Assembly: GCF_037095735.1 (NCBI RefSeq)
Contig: NZ_JBAWKD010000016.1
Location: 1-64,000 of the forward strand
Direction of reading: 5' to 3'
Length of the DNA stretch: 64,000 bases
Source of the DNA: Frigidibacter sp037095735
GTDB lineage: Bacteria > Pseudomonadota > Alphaproteobacteria > Rhodobacterales > Rhodobacteraceae
Shown here: one piece after another, positions 54,191-63,252 of the stretch
How the letters are laid out: each line of letters opens with the position of its first letter
Position numbering within the stretch: position 1 is the stretch's first letter
Position numbers and translations under genes: made by a program
The notes under the pieces: model-generated
The model's database searches: none
What the model saw: only the letters and a program-made list of their open reading frames with translations
What the model was told of the DNA's origin: nothing

Positions 54191-54447
54191 CAGGCGCGCG
54201 CGAAGAGATGCGGAATTTCGCCGGTCGGCAGTGGCGCGATCCATAGGGCGCAGGGGACGAGCGTTCGGGATGGATCAGCCTTGCGTTGGGTGTTCAGGGC
54301 CGGTGATGTCTGCCTGACGAGGGAGAACAGCGCGAACCGCACACGGTCAGGCCCGAGGGCACCGTAAGCGGCGCGGCGAAAGATCCACGGGCTTCTCCCC
54401 GCGCCGGCTCGATGCTCCCTGTGACCTGCCCCCCTTGGATCCCTTGA
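54191..54447. other. Intergenic region after the sugar cassette
   Basis: No gene recognised and no clear terminator. It separates the glycosyltransferase from the IS3 remnant. Confidence 0.4.
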
Positions 54448-54698
54448 TCATAAGGAAAGTCTGCCGCTTTTTGATTGGTAGTCGGCGGTTGGTTTCACTG
54501 CAAGCGCGCCGGGCGCGGAGCCGTCAGGGGGCAAAAGCGTCCGGTGTGCTTCGAAAGGCGTCAGGTTGCCAAGTGAGGAATGCGGCCTGATGGCGTTGCC
54601 GTCGTAGCGCGAGAAGGCGATCTTGCGGCGAGATCGAAGATCTCCTCGTTCAGGAGCCCGTCGCAGAGGCCGCTGTTGAAGCTTGCGATGAAGGCCTT

Positions 54699-54739
54699 CG
54701 CCATGGTCCTCGGACCAGTGGCGGACACATGGCTCGATG
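54699..54739. repeat. Palindromic insertion element, copy D
   Basis: CGCCATGGTCCTCGGACC at the start and ACATGGCTCGATG at the end; shares nearly all of its 41 bases with copy A at 141-180. On the transposase strand it lies between INPWK and AFIASFN, where IS407-type transposases have only a few residues (GKPxQN), so it is an insertion. Confidence 0.7.
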
Positions 54740-55134
54740 CCGCGGCTTTCCAAGGATTGATATAGTGCCAGACGACACCGTTCTGTCGGCCCACTGCAGG
54801 ATGGCGCGGCTGGCAAACTCGGTGCCTTTATCGCCGACTATGCAGCTGGCCTTGCCATGAACCCGCACCAGCGTGTCCATCTCGCGTGCCCCCTCGCACC
54901 CGAGATGCTGGTGTCGGCAACCAGGCCCAGTTTCTCGCAGCAGCAGTCGTCGATCACCGGGAGAGTAAGGAGACTGCGCGATGCCCAGAAGGTGTCTGCC
55001 ACGAAGTCCAGCGACCAGCTCTGGTTGCGCACGAAGCCCAAGGGCATGGGCATGCGTGTCCCACGGGCACGTTTGCGACCGCGCCTGCGCCGGCCCGACA
55101 GCCCTTCGTAACGGTAGAGCCGATACAGCTAGGG

Positions 55135-55150
55135 CTCGGACCGATGGCGC
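55135..55150. repeat. Palindromic insertion element, copy E (partial)
   Basis: CTCGGACCGATGGCGC, preceded by CTAGGG, matches the core and one flank of copies B and C. It interrupts OrfB before LYRLYRYEG, where about 25 expected residues of the transposase are missing. Confidence 0.5.
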
Positions 55151-55282
55151 CGCGGTGCCTCGATCGGCAGCCGCTAGCGACGCACCGTCTTCGGATCGAC
55201 ACCGACCAGCCTGCGTGCCCGGCGGTACGAAATGACGTGATCCCGCATCGCCCTCAGAGCTGCGACCCACCGCACGCTCGTT

Positions 55283-55319
55283 CGCCATGGTCGCTCGGAC
55301 CGGTGGCGCGCCATAGCTC
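55283..55319. repeat. Palindromic insertion element, copy F
   Basis: CGCCATGGTCGCTCGGACCG, then GTGGCGCGCCATAGCTC. It is complete but with diverged arms. It lies just behind the OrfA end (LLRKP) near the OrfA/OrfB junction of the second IS3 remnant. Confidence 0.6.
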
Positions 55320-55359
55320 ACCGTCAGGGCTTTCGCAACAGATCCTCGAGCACGACCCT

Positions 55360-55396
55360 CGCCATTGTCTCTTGGATCGATGGCGTTCCAATGGCT
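55360..55396. repeat. Palindromic insertion element, copy G (diverged)
   Basis: CGCCATTGTCTCTTGGATCG, then ATGGCGTTCCAATGGCT, a diverged copy. On the minus strand it is inserted in frame between LLTDATLD and LEDLLRK of OrfA, two pieces that are nearly adjacent in intact relatives. Confidence 0.5.
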
Positions 55397-55613
55397 GGAT
55401 CCAGTGTGGCATCCGTCAGTAAGCGCTTCAGCTTGCCGTTCTCGTCCCAGAGCGCCCTCAGCCTCTGGGCATCGGACATCTCCATGCCCCCATAGTTGAC
55501 CTACAGCTTGCAGAACGTCGTCGGGCTGACACCGTGCCGCTGAGAGACGTCCGCCGTCGCCATATCGTCGGCCGCATGGGTCGACCCTGCTCCCTGATCA
55601 TCCCGATGAGCTG

Positions 55614-55664
55614 TTCATCGGGGCTTGCGGGGCTCCACTGGGGCCAAGGTCCCCTCTTCATCGG
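55614..55664. repeat. Insertion H with 8-bp flanking direct repeats
   Basis: TTCATCGG at 55614-55621 and again at 55657-55664 flank a 35-base segment that contains CCACTGGGGCCAAGGTCCCC, which resembles a diverged member of the palindromic element. On the minus strand the insertion splits RKSRFTDE from QLIGMI (here in shifted frame) of OrfA. Removing one repeat and the insert restores the expected reading. Confidence 0.6.
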
Positions 55665-55718
55665 TGAAGCGGCTCTTCCTCATGTCGTCTGCTCCCGCGT
55701 GATGAAGCAAATTCTAAG

Positions 55719-56044
55719 TTAACTCAGGGACCGCGCGGGGAGCAGGTCAGACCCACTGGCCGTTGAGCGCTTCCGTGAACCTGGTCCTGACAATACTGTG
55801 GTCGGGACTGCGCTGACTGAATTCGAGCATGCCGGCGGGCTGGGCATGCCGGAACTGCAGCGAACCGAGGTCACTCTGACGCCTGCACGCCGGCCACAGG
55901 TCGAAGCATGTCCCCGACGGGCCGATGCAGGAAGCCGCATCGCTCCGAGCAGTCCGCGAATGAGAAAAGATCCCATCGCAACGCTCGATCCGCAGCGGGT
56001 CAAACTTACTCGAAGTAAACATCTCCCTTGCCTAGATTCCGGCC
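55719..56044. other. Region without recognised gene
   Basis: It lies between the IS3 remnant and the binding-protein-like gene. A minus-strand frame of about 90 codons (55747-56022) has no family resemblance that I can defend. TTACTCGAAGTAA near 56007-56019 is a small palindrome. Confidence 0.4.
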
Positions 56045-56776
56045 CTAGCCTACCGGCAGAACGGCACAGGCGCGGCTGACGCCATGACGTTCCAAGATGT
56101 CGCCGACGGCGCCACTCCGGGCGCGTTCGGCGATGAAGCGGCGCAGTTCGGCCGCGGCCTCGGGGCGGCCCTTCACGATCGCCATGGCCTGGCGAATTTG
56201 CATGAACGGGGGCGCGAGTGTGCGGGCGCCAGGGCGGCGGGCCGCTTCCGCCTCCATCACCGTTCCGATCCCGGCGATGGCGGCGACACGGCCGGTGTCG
56301 AGCGCCTCGAGTGCGGCGAAGATGTCGGGGAAGTGCACGAGCGCCTCGGCACCGGGTTGGCGGACGAGCGTAAGCGTGTAGGCAGATCCTGTGACCGTAC
56401 CGACCGGTGCCCCGGAGGCCACCAGCTCGGCGGCGTCAGTCGCAGAACAGCCTGCGCTGGCGAGGTAGCAACCTTCGATGGCGACATATGGCTCGGTGAA
56501 ATCGATCGTGGCAGCGCGATCCGGATCGACGGCCAGAAAGCAGACATCCCAGGCGTCCGACGTGGCGCTGTTCGAGACATCGACCGCCCGGTTGTAATCC
56601 ACCAGCTCCAGCGGCAGATCGAGATGCGCGGCGAGCGCGCGGGCGAGATCGACGCTGATGCCGATCGCGGTGCCCGCGTCGTCGCGTCCGACAAGAACCC
56701 GGTTTCCGTGATTGAGCGCAGCACGCAGTGCCCCAGACGGCGCGAATTGGCGTCTGAGAAGGGCGAGGTCCGTCAT
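56045..56776 (-). CDS. Amino-acid-type substrate-binding-fold protein without signal peptide
   Basis: 243 residues from the ATG at 56776 (AAGGAC upstream). Family 3 (polar amino acid) binding-protein fold: LVGRDDAGTAIGISVDLARALAAHLDLPLELVDYNRAVDV, WDVCFLAVDPDRAATIDFTEPYVAIEGCYL, GAPVGTVTGSAYTLTL, in order. There is no signal sequence, so the protein should stay in the cytosol. It is divergent from tctC. It might be an enzyme-like (cyclohexadienyl dehydratase-type) or sensory relative and not a transporter component. Confidence 0.75.
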   Translation of the reverse strand: MTDLALLRRQFAPSGALRAALNHGNRVLVGRDDAGTAIGISVDLARALAAHLDLPLELVDYNRAVDVSNSATSDAWDVCFLAVDPDRAATIDFTEPYVAIEGCYLASAGCSATDAAELVASGAPVGTVTGSAYTLTLVRQPGAEALVHFPDIFAALEALDTGRVAAIAGIGTVMEAEAARRPGARTLAPPFMQIRQAMAIVKGRPEAAAELRRFIAERARSGAVGDILERHGVSRACAVLPVG

Positions 56777-56839
56777 GTGGTTGTCCTTCGGATTGCGTCG
56801 AAGCGCCGGAAAAGCCCGGGCTCGGGTCAGGCAATTGGT

Positions 56840-56852
56840 GCCAAAAGTTGGC
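56840..56852. promoter_or_regulatory. Palindrome in the divergent tct control region
   Basis: GCCAA-AAG-TTGGC is a perfect 13-base palindrome between the binding-protein-like gene and tctC, followed by AT-rich TTTATGTGTGCATATATATC (56853-56872). Candidate operator/promoter; no regulator gene lies next to it in this window. Confidence 0.35.
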
Positions 56853-57116
56853 TTTATGTGTGCATATATATCATGATGGATCAAGGCTCGGGCCGCCGGC
56901 TTGGCCGGCGGCGCGACGCTTGGCGGCGGGAGCGTGCCGTCGGCAATCAGGACATATCCTTCGCGGGACAAGATTTCGTCGCGCTGTCGGTAGCATGACG
57001 CAATCCCGGCGCTGGAGCGCATCAGTTCTCAGCAAATCTACTTGGCTTTCCATCGCCAAAAGTGCAATATGCCCTCGGATCGGGAGAATCCGCGGAATTC
57101 CAAGGAGGAGACACTT

Positions 57117-58106
57117 ATGAAGATCAACCTCGCTTCAGCGATGTTCGCCGCTGCGACGGCTCTCGTCGCCCTGCCGCAGGCGGTGGCGGCGCAGGGGTTC
57201 ACGCCGAAGAACCCCGAGTGCATCGCGCCCTCCGCCCCGGGTGGTGGCTGGGACTTCATCTGCCGCGAGACGGCGAAGTTCCTGTTCGAGATGGGTGAGA
57301 TCAAGCAGGCGATGCAGGTCGTGAACCTGACCGGCGGCGGCGGCGGGGTGGCCTATGCCAATGTCACCAAGGAGCGGGACAGCGACGACAACCTCATCGT
57401 CGCGGCGTCGAACGGCACCACCTCGCGCCTCGCGCAGGGCGCCTATCCGGGGTCTTCCCCTGATGACGTGCACTGGTTGGGCACGTTCGGTGCGGAATAT
57501 GGCGCCATCGCCGTGTCCAAGGATTCGCCCTACAAGACACTGAAAGAGCTGATGGACGCGGTGAAGGCCGATCCGCGCTCGGTCGCCTTCGCGGGCGGCT
57601 CGGCCGTGGGGGGCTATGACCACATCAAGCCGCTGCTGCTGGGCAAGGCCGCCGGTGTCGAGGACGTGCGGCAGATGAAATACGTGGCCTTCTCGGGCGG
57701 CGGCGAGGCGATCACCTCGCTGCTGTCGGGTTCGGTGCAGGCGGTGTCGGGCGATTTCTCCGAGATCCGCGGCTTCGTGGAATCCGGCGACATCCGCATC
57801 CTGGGCATCATGTCGCCCGAGCGGCTGAAGTCCTTCCCCGACGTCCCGACGGGGCGCGAACAGGGCTATGACGTGATAGGCGCCAACTGGCGCGGTCTCT
57901 ACATCCCCAAGAACGCCTCGCCCGAAGCGAAGGAATTCTGGACCAACGCCATCAAGAAGATGGCGGATTCGGGCCCGTTCCAGGAGATGCTGGTCAACGC
58001 ATCGATCGAGCCGTTCGAGAACTTCGGCCCCGACATGGATGCGTTCGTCGCGCAGAACATCAAGGAAATCACCGACATCTCGCGCGAGATCGGCATCATC
58101 AAGTGA
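57117..58106 (+). CDS. tctC: Tripartite tricarboxylate transporter, substrate-binding protein
   Basis: 329 residues; the ATG at 57117 follows AAGGAGG and opens a signal peptide ending AVAAQ. TctC/Bug fold: PECIAPSAPGGGWDFICRETAKFL, VVNLTGGGGGVAYANV, and later the FAGGSAVGGYDHIKP loop that binds carboxylate through main chain and waters. It delivers a carboxylate to TctBA encoded next. Confidence 0.92.
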   Translation: MKINLASAMFAAATALVALPQAVAAQGFTPKNPECIAPSAPGGGWDFICRETAKFLFEMGEIKQAMQVVNLTGGGGGVAYANVTKERDSDDNLIVAASNGTTSRLAQGAYPGSSPDDVHWLGTFGAEYGAIAVSKDSPYKTLKELMDAVKADPRSVAFAGGSAVGGYDHIKPLLLGKAAGVEDVRQMKYVAFSGGGEAITSLLSGSVQAVSGDFSEIRGFVESGDIRILGIMSPERLKSFPDVPTGREQGYDVIGANWRGLYIPKNASPEAKEFWTNAIKKMADSGPFQEMLVNASIEPFENFGPDMDAFVAQNIKEITDISREIGIIK

Positions 58107-58116
58107 CAGCACGCCC

Positions 58117-58144
58117 GGGGGCGCGCGCCTGAGGCAGCGCCCCC
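58117..58144 (+). terminator. Hairpin behind tctC
   Basis: GGGGGCGC (58117-58124) pairs with GCGCCCCC (58137-58144), followed by TTTCTGCTT. Leaky terminator or stabiliser that would raise TctC over TctB and TctA. Confidence 0.65.
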
Positions 58145-58168
58145 TTTCTGCTTCCATGGGAGGAATGC

Positions 58169-58600
58169 ATGAGCGACCGGATCTTCGGCGCCATCGGCCT
58201 GGCGCTGGCCGTCTTCTATTACTGGTCGGCGACGATCATCCCTGACAGCTTCATGGCCGACGCCATCGGGCCGAAAACATTCCCGATGATCATCGCGGTG
58301 GTTCTGGGGGTCTGCTCGCTCGTCTTCCTGTTCAGGCCCGATCCCGAGCCGATCTGGCCCAGGATGCGAGACTTCGCCGAGATCCTCGCCGCCTTTGTCG
58401 TCATGATGCTCTATGCGCAGCTTCTGCCGGTGCTGGGCTTCGTCGCAGCCACGATCTTCGCCACCGCCTACCTGACCTGGCGCCTGGGCTCCAAGCCCCT
58501 CGGTTCGCTGATGACCGGCGTCGGCACCTCGGCCGGCATCTACATCGTCTTCCACCTCGTCCTTGGCCTGAACCTGGCCAGCGGACCCCTCGGCTTCTGA
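58169..58600 (+). CDS. tctB: Tripartite tricarboxylate transporter, small membrane protein
   Basis: 143 residues, four hydrophobic segments, TctB family (GAIGLALAVFYYWSATIIPDSFMADAIGPKTFPMII at the N-terminus is the usual start with its PxxFP cue). GGGAGGAA before the ATG. It is the accessory membrane subunit of TctA. Confidence 0.88.
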   Translation: MSDRIFGAIGLALAVFYYWSATIIPDSFMADAIGPKTFPMIIAVVLGVCSLVFLFRPDPEPIWPRMRDFAEILAAFVVMMLYAQLLPVLGFVAATIFATAYLTWRLGSKPLGSLMTGVGTSAGIYIVFHLVLGLNLASGPLGF

Positions 58601-58609
58601 GGAGACGTC

Positions 58610-60145
58610 ATGGACCTTCTGAATTCACTCGGCGACGGCTTTGCCATCGCCTTCACGGTCGAGAACCTTCTGCTGGCACTGGTCGGCAGCTTCCTCGGCA
58701 CGCTGATGGGGGCGCTTCCGGGTCTTGGCCCGGCCAACGGGGTGGCGATCCTGATCCCGATCGCCTTCACCATGGGCCTGGGGCCGACGCCGTCGCTGAT
58801 CCTGCTGACGGCGGTCTACTACGGGGCCATGTACGGCGGGCGGATTTCGTCGATCCTGCTCAACATCCCCGGGGACGAACCGGCGATGATGACCTGCCTC
58901 GACGGCTATCCGATGGCCAAGGCCGGCCGCGCGGGCGAGGCGCTGGCGCTGTCGGGCATCGCCTCGTTCGTGGGGTCGTTCTTCGCCACGATCGGCCTTG
59001 CGATCCTCGCGCCGCAGCTGGTCAAGATCGCGCTGCTGTTCGGGCCGGCCGAGTATTTTGCCCTGTTCACGCTGGCCTTCGCGACGCTGGGCGGCGTGTC
59101 CTCGACCAACCAGGCGAAGTCGGCCTTTGCGGCGGGCCTTGGCCTTGCCATCGCGATGATCGGCGTCGACACCCAGACCGGCGTGCCGCGCATGACCTTC
59201 GGCGAGGTGCATCTCTATGACGGCATCGACTTCCTGATCGCCATCGTCGGGCTTTTCGCCCTGTCCGAGGTCTTCTTCTTCCTCGAGCATCACCGCGGCG
59301 GCGCCGTCGGTCATTCCGGGCAGATGAAGATCGGCCGCATGATGCCCACGGGCAAGGACCTGCTGGCCTGCACGCCGACCATGGCGCGCGGCACGGTGAT
59401 CGGCTTCCTGGCCGGCGTCCTGCCGGGGGCGGGGGCCTCGCTGGGGTCGTTCCTGGCCTATTCGGCCGAGAAGATGTCCGTCGATCCGCATGGCAAGACT
59501 TTCGGCAAGGGTGATCCGCGCGGCGTCGCGGCTCCGGAAGCGGGCAACAACGCCGCCTCTGGCGGGGCGCTGGTGCCGATGCTGGCGCTGGGGGTGCCGG
59601 GCTCGGGCACCACGGCTGTCCTGCTGGCAGTGCTTCTGTCGCTGAACATCACGCCGGGACCGCTGCTGTTCACCAAGAACCCGGACATCGTCTGGGGCCT
59701 GATCGCCGCGCTCTTCATCGCCAACTTCATGCTTCTGGCGCTGAACATCCCGATGGTGGGCCTGTTCACCCGGGTGCTGCTGATCCCGACCCGTATCCTG
59801 ATGCCGGTGGTGGCGATGATCTCGTTCGTGGGGATCTACGGCATCTCGGGCTCGACCTTCGACCTGACGCTGATGGTGGTCTTCGGGCTCGTGGGCTGGG
59901 TGTTGCGCAAGCTCGACGTGCCGATGGTGCCGGTCATCCTCGGCATCCTTCTGGGCAACGAGATGGAAGTGAACCTGCGCCGCGCGATGACAATCTCGGA
60001 CGGAGACTGGGGCGCGCTCGTCGCCAACCCGCTGTCGATCGGCCTGTGGGTCATTGCGATCGCGGGCTTCTGCCTGCCGATCGTGATCAATGCCCGCAAG
60101 CCGCGCCAGCCCGAACTTGCCGAGGACGTTGCCCGCGGCGACTGA
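58610..60145 (+). CDS. tctA: Tripartite tricarboxylate transporter, large permease
   Basis: 511 residues, about 11-12 membrane segments. TctA hallmarks: GTLMGALPGLGPANGVAILIP, YGAMYGGRISSILLNIPGDEPAMMTCLDGYPMAKAG in pieces, GVLPGAGASLGSFLAYSAEK, and PEAGNNAASGGALVPMLALGVPGS. Sodium-coupled permease that takes the ligand from TctC. Confidence 0.95.
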   Translation: MDLLNSLGDGFAIAFTVENLLLALVGSFLGTLMGALPGLGPANGVAILIPIAFTMGLGPTPSLILLTAVYYGAMYGGRISSILLNIPGDEPAMMTCLDGYPMAKAGRAGEALALSGIASFVGSFFATIGLAILAPQLVKIALLFGPAEYFALFTLAFATLGGVSSTNQAKSAFAAGLGLAIAMIGVDTQTGVPRMTFGEVHLYDGIDFLIAIVGLFALSEVFFFLEHHRGGAVGHSGQMKIGRMMPTGKDLLACTPTMARGTVIGFLAGVLPGAGASLGSFLAYSAEKMSVDPHGKTFGKGDPRGVAAPEAGNNAASGGALVPMLALGVPGSGTTAVLLAVLLSLNITPGPLLFTKNPDIVWGLIAALFIANFMLLALNIPMVGLFTRVLLIPTRILMPVVAMISFVGIYGISGSTFDLTLMVVFGLVGWVLRKLDVPMVPVILGILLGNEMEVNLRRAMTISDGDWGALVANPLSIGLWVIAIAGFCLPIVINARKPRQPELAEDVARGD

Positions 60146-60228
60146 TCCCGCGTCACGAGGCCAGCGATCGAAGGCGCAGCGGACCCATGGGCCTGCTGCG
60201 CCGATCGACATTTGTGCGGAAGATACCG

Positions 60229-61251
60229 ATGAGACGCTTTCTCGCCGCGGCGGTCACGCTGGCCGCCGCCACATCCGTCGGCTGGGCCTGCGCCCGGACC
60301 GGCGTGCCGCTGGGCTGGCTGCTGGGGGCCATGCTGGTGATGATCGCGGCCTCGCTTCTGCGGCTGCCGGCGCGCCAGCCCGTGCTGCTGATGCCTTGGG
60401 TGAAGGGCGCGGTCGGCGCCATGCTCGGCGCCGCGATTCCATCGGGGCTTCTGGCCGCCCTCGGTCAATGGGGCGGCTCGCTTGCAATCATGGCCGCGCT
60501 GATGGTTGCCAGCGGCATGGTGAACTACCGTCTGCTGCAGCGCGCCTTCGGCTTCCCGAAGGCGGATGCGGCGCTTTGCGCGATGCCCGGCGGCATTTCC
60601 GAGATGGTGCTGTTCGGCGAGCAGGCCGGTGCGGATCAGGCGCGCGTCGCGATCGTGCATGCGCTACGCATCGCGCTGTCGATCCTGCTGATCCCGGTGA
60701 TTGCCGGCTGGGTGTTCGGCGTCGAGGTGCGCAAGTCCGGCACCCTGGCACCGGTGATCATGACCGTGCCGGATTGGATCTGGTTCGCGGCCTGCGTCGG
60801 CGCAGGCGTGGTGGCGCAGCGCTGGCGCGCCCTGCCGGCGCCCCTGATCCTTGTGCCGCTCGCGCTCAGCGCAACGGTACACCTGACGGGGTTGAGCCAC
60901 TTCCATGTGCCCGGCTACGTCTCGGGGCTGGTGCAAGTGATGATCGGGATCAATGTCGGCGCCCGGTTCATCGGCGTCACGCCCCGCGCGCTGGCAGGGG
61001 TGGCTACAGCGGCGGCGTCGGTCATCGGCGTGCAAATGGGCCTCGCGATCCTGGCGGCGGTCGTGCTGAGCCGGGTCTCGAACTGGGACGCGCTCGCGTT
61101 GACGCTGGCCTATGCGCCGGGCGGGCTGGCCGAGATGTCGCTGATCGCGATCACCATGGGGCGCGAGGTCGCCTTCGTGGTCTTCCACCACATCCTGCGG
61201 GTGCTCTTCGCGCTGATCTTCGCCCCCGTGGTTCTGCGCCGGCTGGCCTGA
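60229..61251 (+). CDS. AbrB-family (DUF AbrB duplication) membrane protein
   Basis: 340 residues from the ATG at 60229 (GGAAG upstream; ATG at 60187 is the alternative). Around ten hydrophobic segments in two repeated halves: GVPLGWLLGAMLVMI and CAMPGGISEMVLFGEQAGAD in the first, VSGLVQVMIGINVGARF and YAPGGLAEMSLIAITMG in the second. The paired PGGxxEM motifs mark this family of putative regulators/transporters (annotated as AbrB or ammonia monooxygenase-like). Frequently linked to Tct operons; function uncertain. Confidence 0.82.
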   Translation: MRRFLAAAVTLAAATSVGWACARTGVPLGWLLGAMLVMIAASLLRLPARQPVLLMPWVKGAVGAMLGAAIPSGLLAALGQWGGSLAIMAALMVASGMVNYRLLQRAFGFPKADAALCAMPGGISEMVLFGEQAGADQARVAIVHALRIALSILLIPVIAGWVFGVEVRKSGTLAPVIMTVPDWIWFAACVGAGVVAQRWRALPAPLILVPLALSATVHLTGLSHFHVPGYVSGLVQVMIGINVGARFIGVTPRALAGVATAAASVIGVQMGLAILAAVVLSRVSNWDALALTLAYAPGGLAEMSLIAITMGREVAFVVFHHILRVLFALIFAPVVLRRLA

Positions 61252-61276
61252 GCCGGCCGCAGGCGCCCCGCCCGTA

Positions 61277-62188
61277 TCAGTCGCCGAAGAAAAGCCGACC
61301 CGGCCCATCCACAAGGATGCGTCGCGCAGCCTCGGGTCCCGCCCAGCGGGCCAATCGCGCAAGATCCGCCACGTCGTCAACGGCCATGAACGGCTCGACT
61401 TCCCCGTGCGCGCGCTCTTTGCGCAGATGTGAGGGGCCGGTATGGGGCCAGTCGCTGCCCCAGAGCATCCGGGCAGGCGCCAGCGCGATCAGTTGCGGGG
61501 CAAGCTGATCGAGCGCCTCGGCCGCGGCGCTGTCCGCGGGTGCGTAATCCGTCGCCCGGCAGGCGCCCGAAAGCTTGAGCCAGAGGTTGGGCGCTTCGCC
61601 GATCAATTCGCCCAGTTCCTCGAGTCTCCGCTCCACGTCCCCGGGGCCGATTTTCATCCCGGCGAAGTGGTCGAGGATCACCGGCCGGTCCAGCGCGCGC
61701 AGCAGCGGGGCGATCTGCAGCAGCAACCCGAGCGGGGCGAAGATCTGTATCGGCCAGTCGTGTCCGGCCAGCAGGCGGTCGAGTGCGCGGATTTCGCTGA
61801 TCGCATCGTCAGCCGCCTCTGTCTGCTGCGTCTTGAGATTGGCCCGCAGGCCGCGCAGGCCCATCTCGGCCATCGCCCGAAGATCGGTTTCCCCGGCGCG
61901 GGTGGGATCAAGGACACCGACGACCCGGGCTTCGACATCGCCTGCGGCATTCAGCTGCCGCGCCGCGGCCAGGCTGGCGCGGTTGTCGTGGCCGTAGACG
62001 CTGGGCTGCACGATGACCACGCGCGTGGCGCCGATCCGGGACAGGTGTTGGGCAAGCGACGCGGTCGTCGCGGGGCCGGGCGTGTAGCTGCGCGATTCGG
62101 CGAAGGGCTGCAGATCGGAGTCGAAAACATGGACATGCGTATCGCAGGCCGCGAGAGGCTGGTCTGCGACACGATAATGACTAATCAT
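61277..62188 (-). CDS. Amidohydrolase family protein (PDC-lactonase-like, COG3618)
   Basis: 303 residues. TIM-barrel hydrolase: CDTHVHVFD at 15-23 supplies HxH (His18, His20), VVIVQPSVYGHDN, LRGLRANL, PVILDHFAGM, and MLWGSDWPHTGPS with the family's Asp intact. The group includes 2-pyrone-4,6-dicarboxylate lactonase and other carboxylate lactonases. Convergent with the AbrB gene and divergent from the SMP-30 lactonase. Confidence 0.85.
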   Translation of the reverse strand: MISHYRVADQPLAACDTHVHVFDSDLQPFAESRSYTPGPATTASLAQHLSRIGATRVVIVQPSVYGHDNRASLAAARQLNAAGDVEARVVGVLDPTRAGETDLRAMAEMGLRGLRANLKTQQTEAADDAISEIRALDRLLAGHDWPIQIFAPLGLLLQIAPLLRALDRPVILDHFAGMKIGPGDVERRLEELGELIGEAPNLWLKLSGACRATDYAPADSAAAEALDQLAPQLIALAPARMLWGSDWPHTGPSHLRKERAHGEVEPFMAVDDVADLARLARWAGPEAARRILVDGPGRLFFGD

Positions 62189-62267
62189 TTTACGATTCCC
62201 TCAATCAAAGATGTTGCCCGACTCCATGATTGGTTCTATGGAAGTAAAAAAGCAACGAGATGAGCCG

Positions 62268-63191
62268 ATGTTCTTTGCACCTCCAAAGGATCTGATTGCC
62301 GAGGTCTACGCCACGGTTCCCGCCGAGCTCGACGGCGGCAAAGGCTCGCCCTGGTTGTCGGTCCAGCACCCGGGTCGCCAGATGCGCGCCTTCCTGGAAG
62401 GCCCGTCCTTCGACCGCGACGGCAATCTCTACTGCGTCGACATCGCGCATGGTCGGATCCTCAAGCTCGATCCGGGCGGCGAGTTTTCAGTCCTGTGCCA
62501 GTATGACGGCGAGCCGAACGGGCTGAAGATCCATCGCGACGGCCGGATCTTCGTGGCCGATCACGCGCATGGGATCATGGTGGTCGACCCGGTGAATGGT
62601 CGTGTCGAGCCGTTCCTGACCCGGCCGGGGCTCGAGCGGTTCCACGGGCTCAACGACCTGCATTTCGCGTCGAACGGCGATCTCTATTTCACCGATCAGG
62701 GGCAAAGCGGGCTGCACGCCCCCTATGGCCGCCTGTTCCGCCTCAGTGCGGCGGGTCAGCTCGACTGCCTGATCGACAACATTCCCAGTCCGAACGGGCT
62801 CGTCCTGAACGAGACCGAAAGCCAGCTCTTTGTCGCGGTCACGCGGATGAACGCGGTCTGGCGGGTGCGCTTCCTGCCCGATGGCCGCACGGTGGCGAAA
62901 TCGGGCACGTTCATCCAGCTGTCGGGCGGGCTGGCCGGGCCGGACGGGCTCGCGCTGGGCGAGAACGGCGAGTTGATCGTCGGGCACATGGGTCTGGGCA
63001 GCGTCTGGGTCTTCGACCGGCTGGGCGAACCGATGTTCCGCATCCGCGCGCCCCGCGGTCTCCTGACTGCCAATTGCGCCTTCGGCGGGCCAGAGGGTCG
63101 CCATCTCTACATCACCGAGGCCGAGACATCCTCGATCCTGCGGGTCGAGCTGCCCTTCGCGGGGCGGCGGATGTTCGCGCTGGCCGACTGA
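62268..63191 (+). CDS. SMP-30/gluconolactonase-family lactonase
   Basis: 307 residues from the ATG at 62268 (GAGATGAG upstream; other ATGs at 62238 and 62211 are less well placed). Six-bladed propeller: FLEGPSFDRDGNLYCVDIAHGRIL with the metal ligand Glu44, NGLKIHRDGRIFVADHAHGI, SPNGLVLNETES with the ligand Asn, and GPDGLALGENGELIVGHMG with the ligand Asp. It would open a sugar- or carboxy-lactone ring. Divergent from a second lactonase-like gene. Confidence 0.87.
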   Translation: MFFAPPKDLIAEVYATVPAELDGGKGSPWLSVQHPGRQMRAFLEGPSFDRDGNLYCVDIAHGRILKLDPGGEFSVLCQYDGEPNGLKIHRDGRIFVADHAHGIMVVDPVNGRVEPFLTRPGLERFHGLNDLHFASNGDLYFTDQGQSGLHAPYGRLFRLSAAGQLDCLIDNIPSPNGLVLNETESQLFVAVTRMNAVWRVRFLPDGRTVAKSGTFIQLSGGLAGPDGLALGENGELIVGHMGLGSVWVFDRLGEPMFRIRAPRGLLTANCAFGGPEGRHLYITEAETSSILRVELPFAGRRMFALAD

Positions 63192-63202
63192 CATCGTCGC
63201 GC

Positions 63203-63222
63203 CCGCCCCGGGGAGGGGGCGG
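63203..63222 (+). terminator. Hairpin between lactonase gene and TRAP genes
   Basis: CCGCCCC (63203-63209) pairs with GGGGCGG (63216-63222) with a GGGGAG loop. Weak, no T-run; the downstream TRAP genes are probably still co-transcribed. Confidence 0.4.
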
Positions 63223-63252
63223 ACAGCGCCTGACATCAAGGGAGGGAAGCCA

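Larger units (their letters stand above)
54448..55690 (-). pseudogene. IS3-family element remnant (OrfA and OrfB), decayed
   Basis: Read on the minus strand, OrfA begins near 55685 (RKSRFTDE), continues as HRDDQGAG, ATADVSQRHGVSPTTFCKL, YGGMEMSDAQRLRALWDENGKLKRLLTDATLD and LEDLLRK. OrfB follows with YRLYRYEGLSGRRRRGRKRA, NQSWSLDFVADTF, LPVIDDCCCEKLGLVADTSISG, GDKGTEFASRAILQWADR, HYINPWK and AFIASFNSGLCDGLLNEEIFDL. Frames change several times, stops occur, and each break holds a palindromic repeat. This is the IS407-like group, different from the element at 113-664. Confidence 0.8.
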
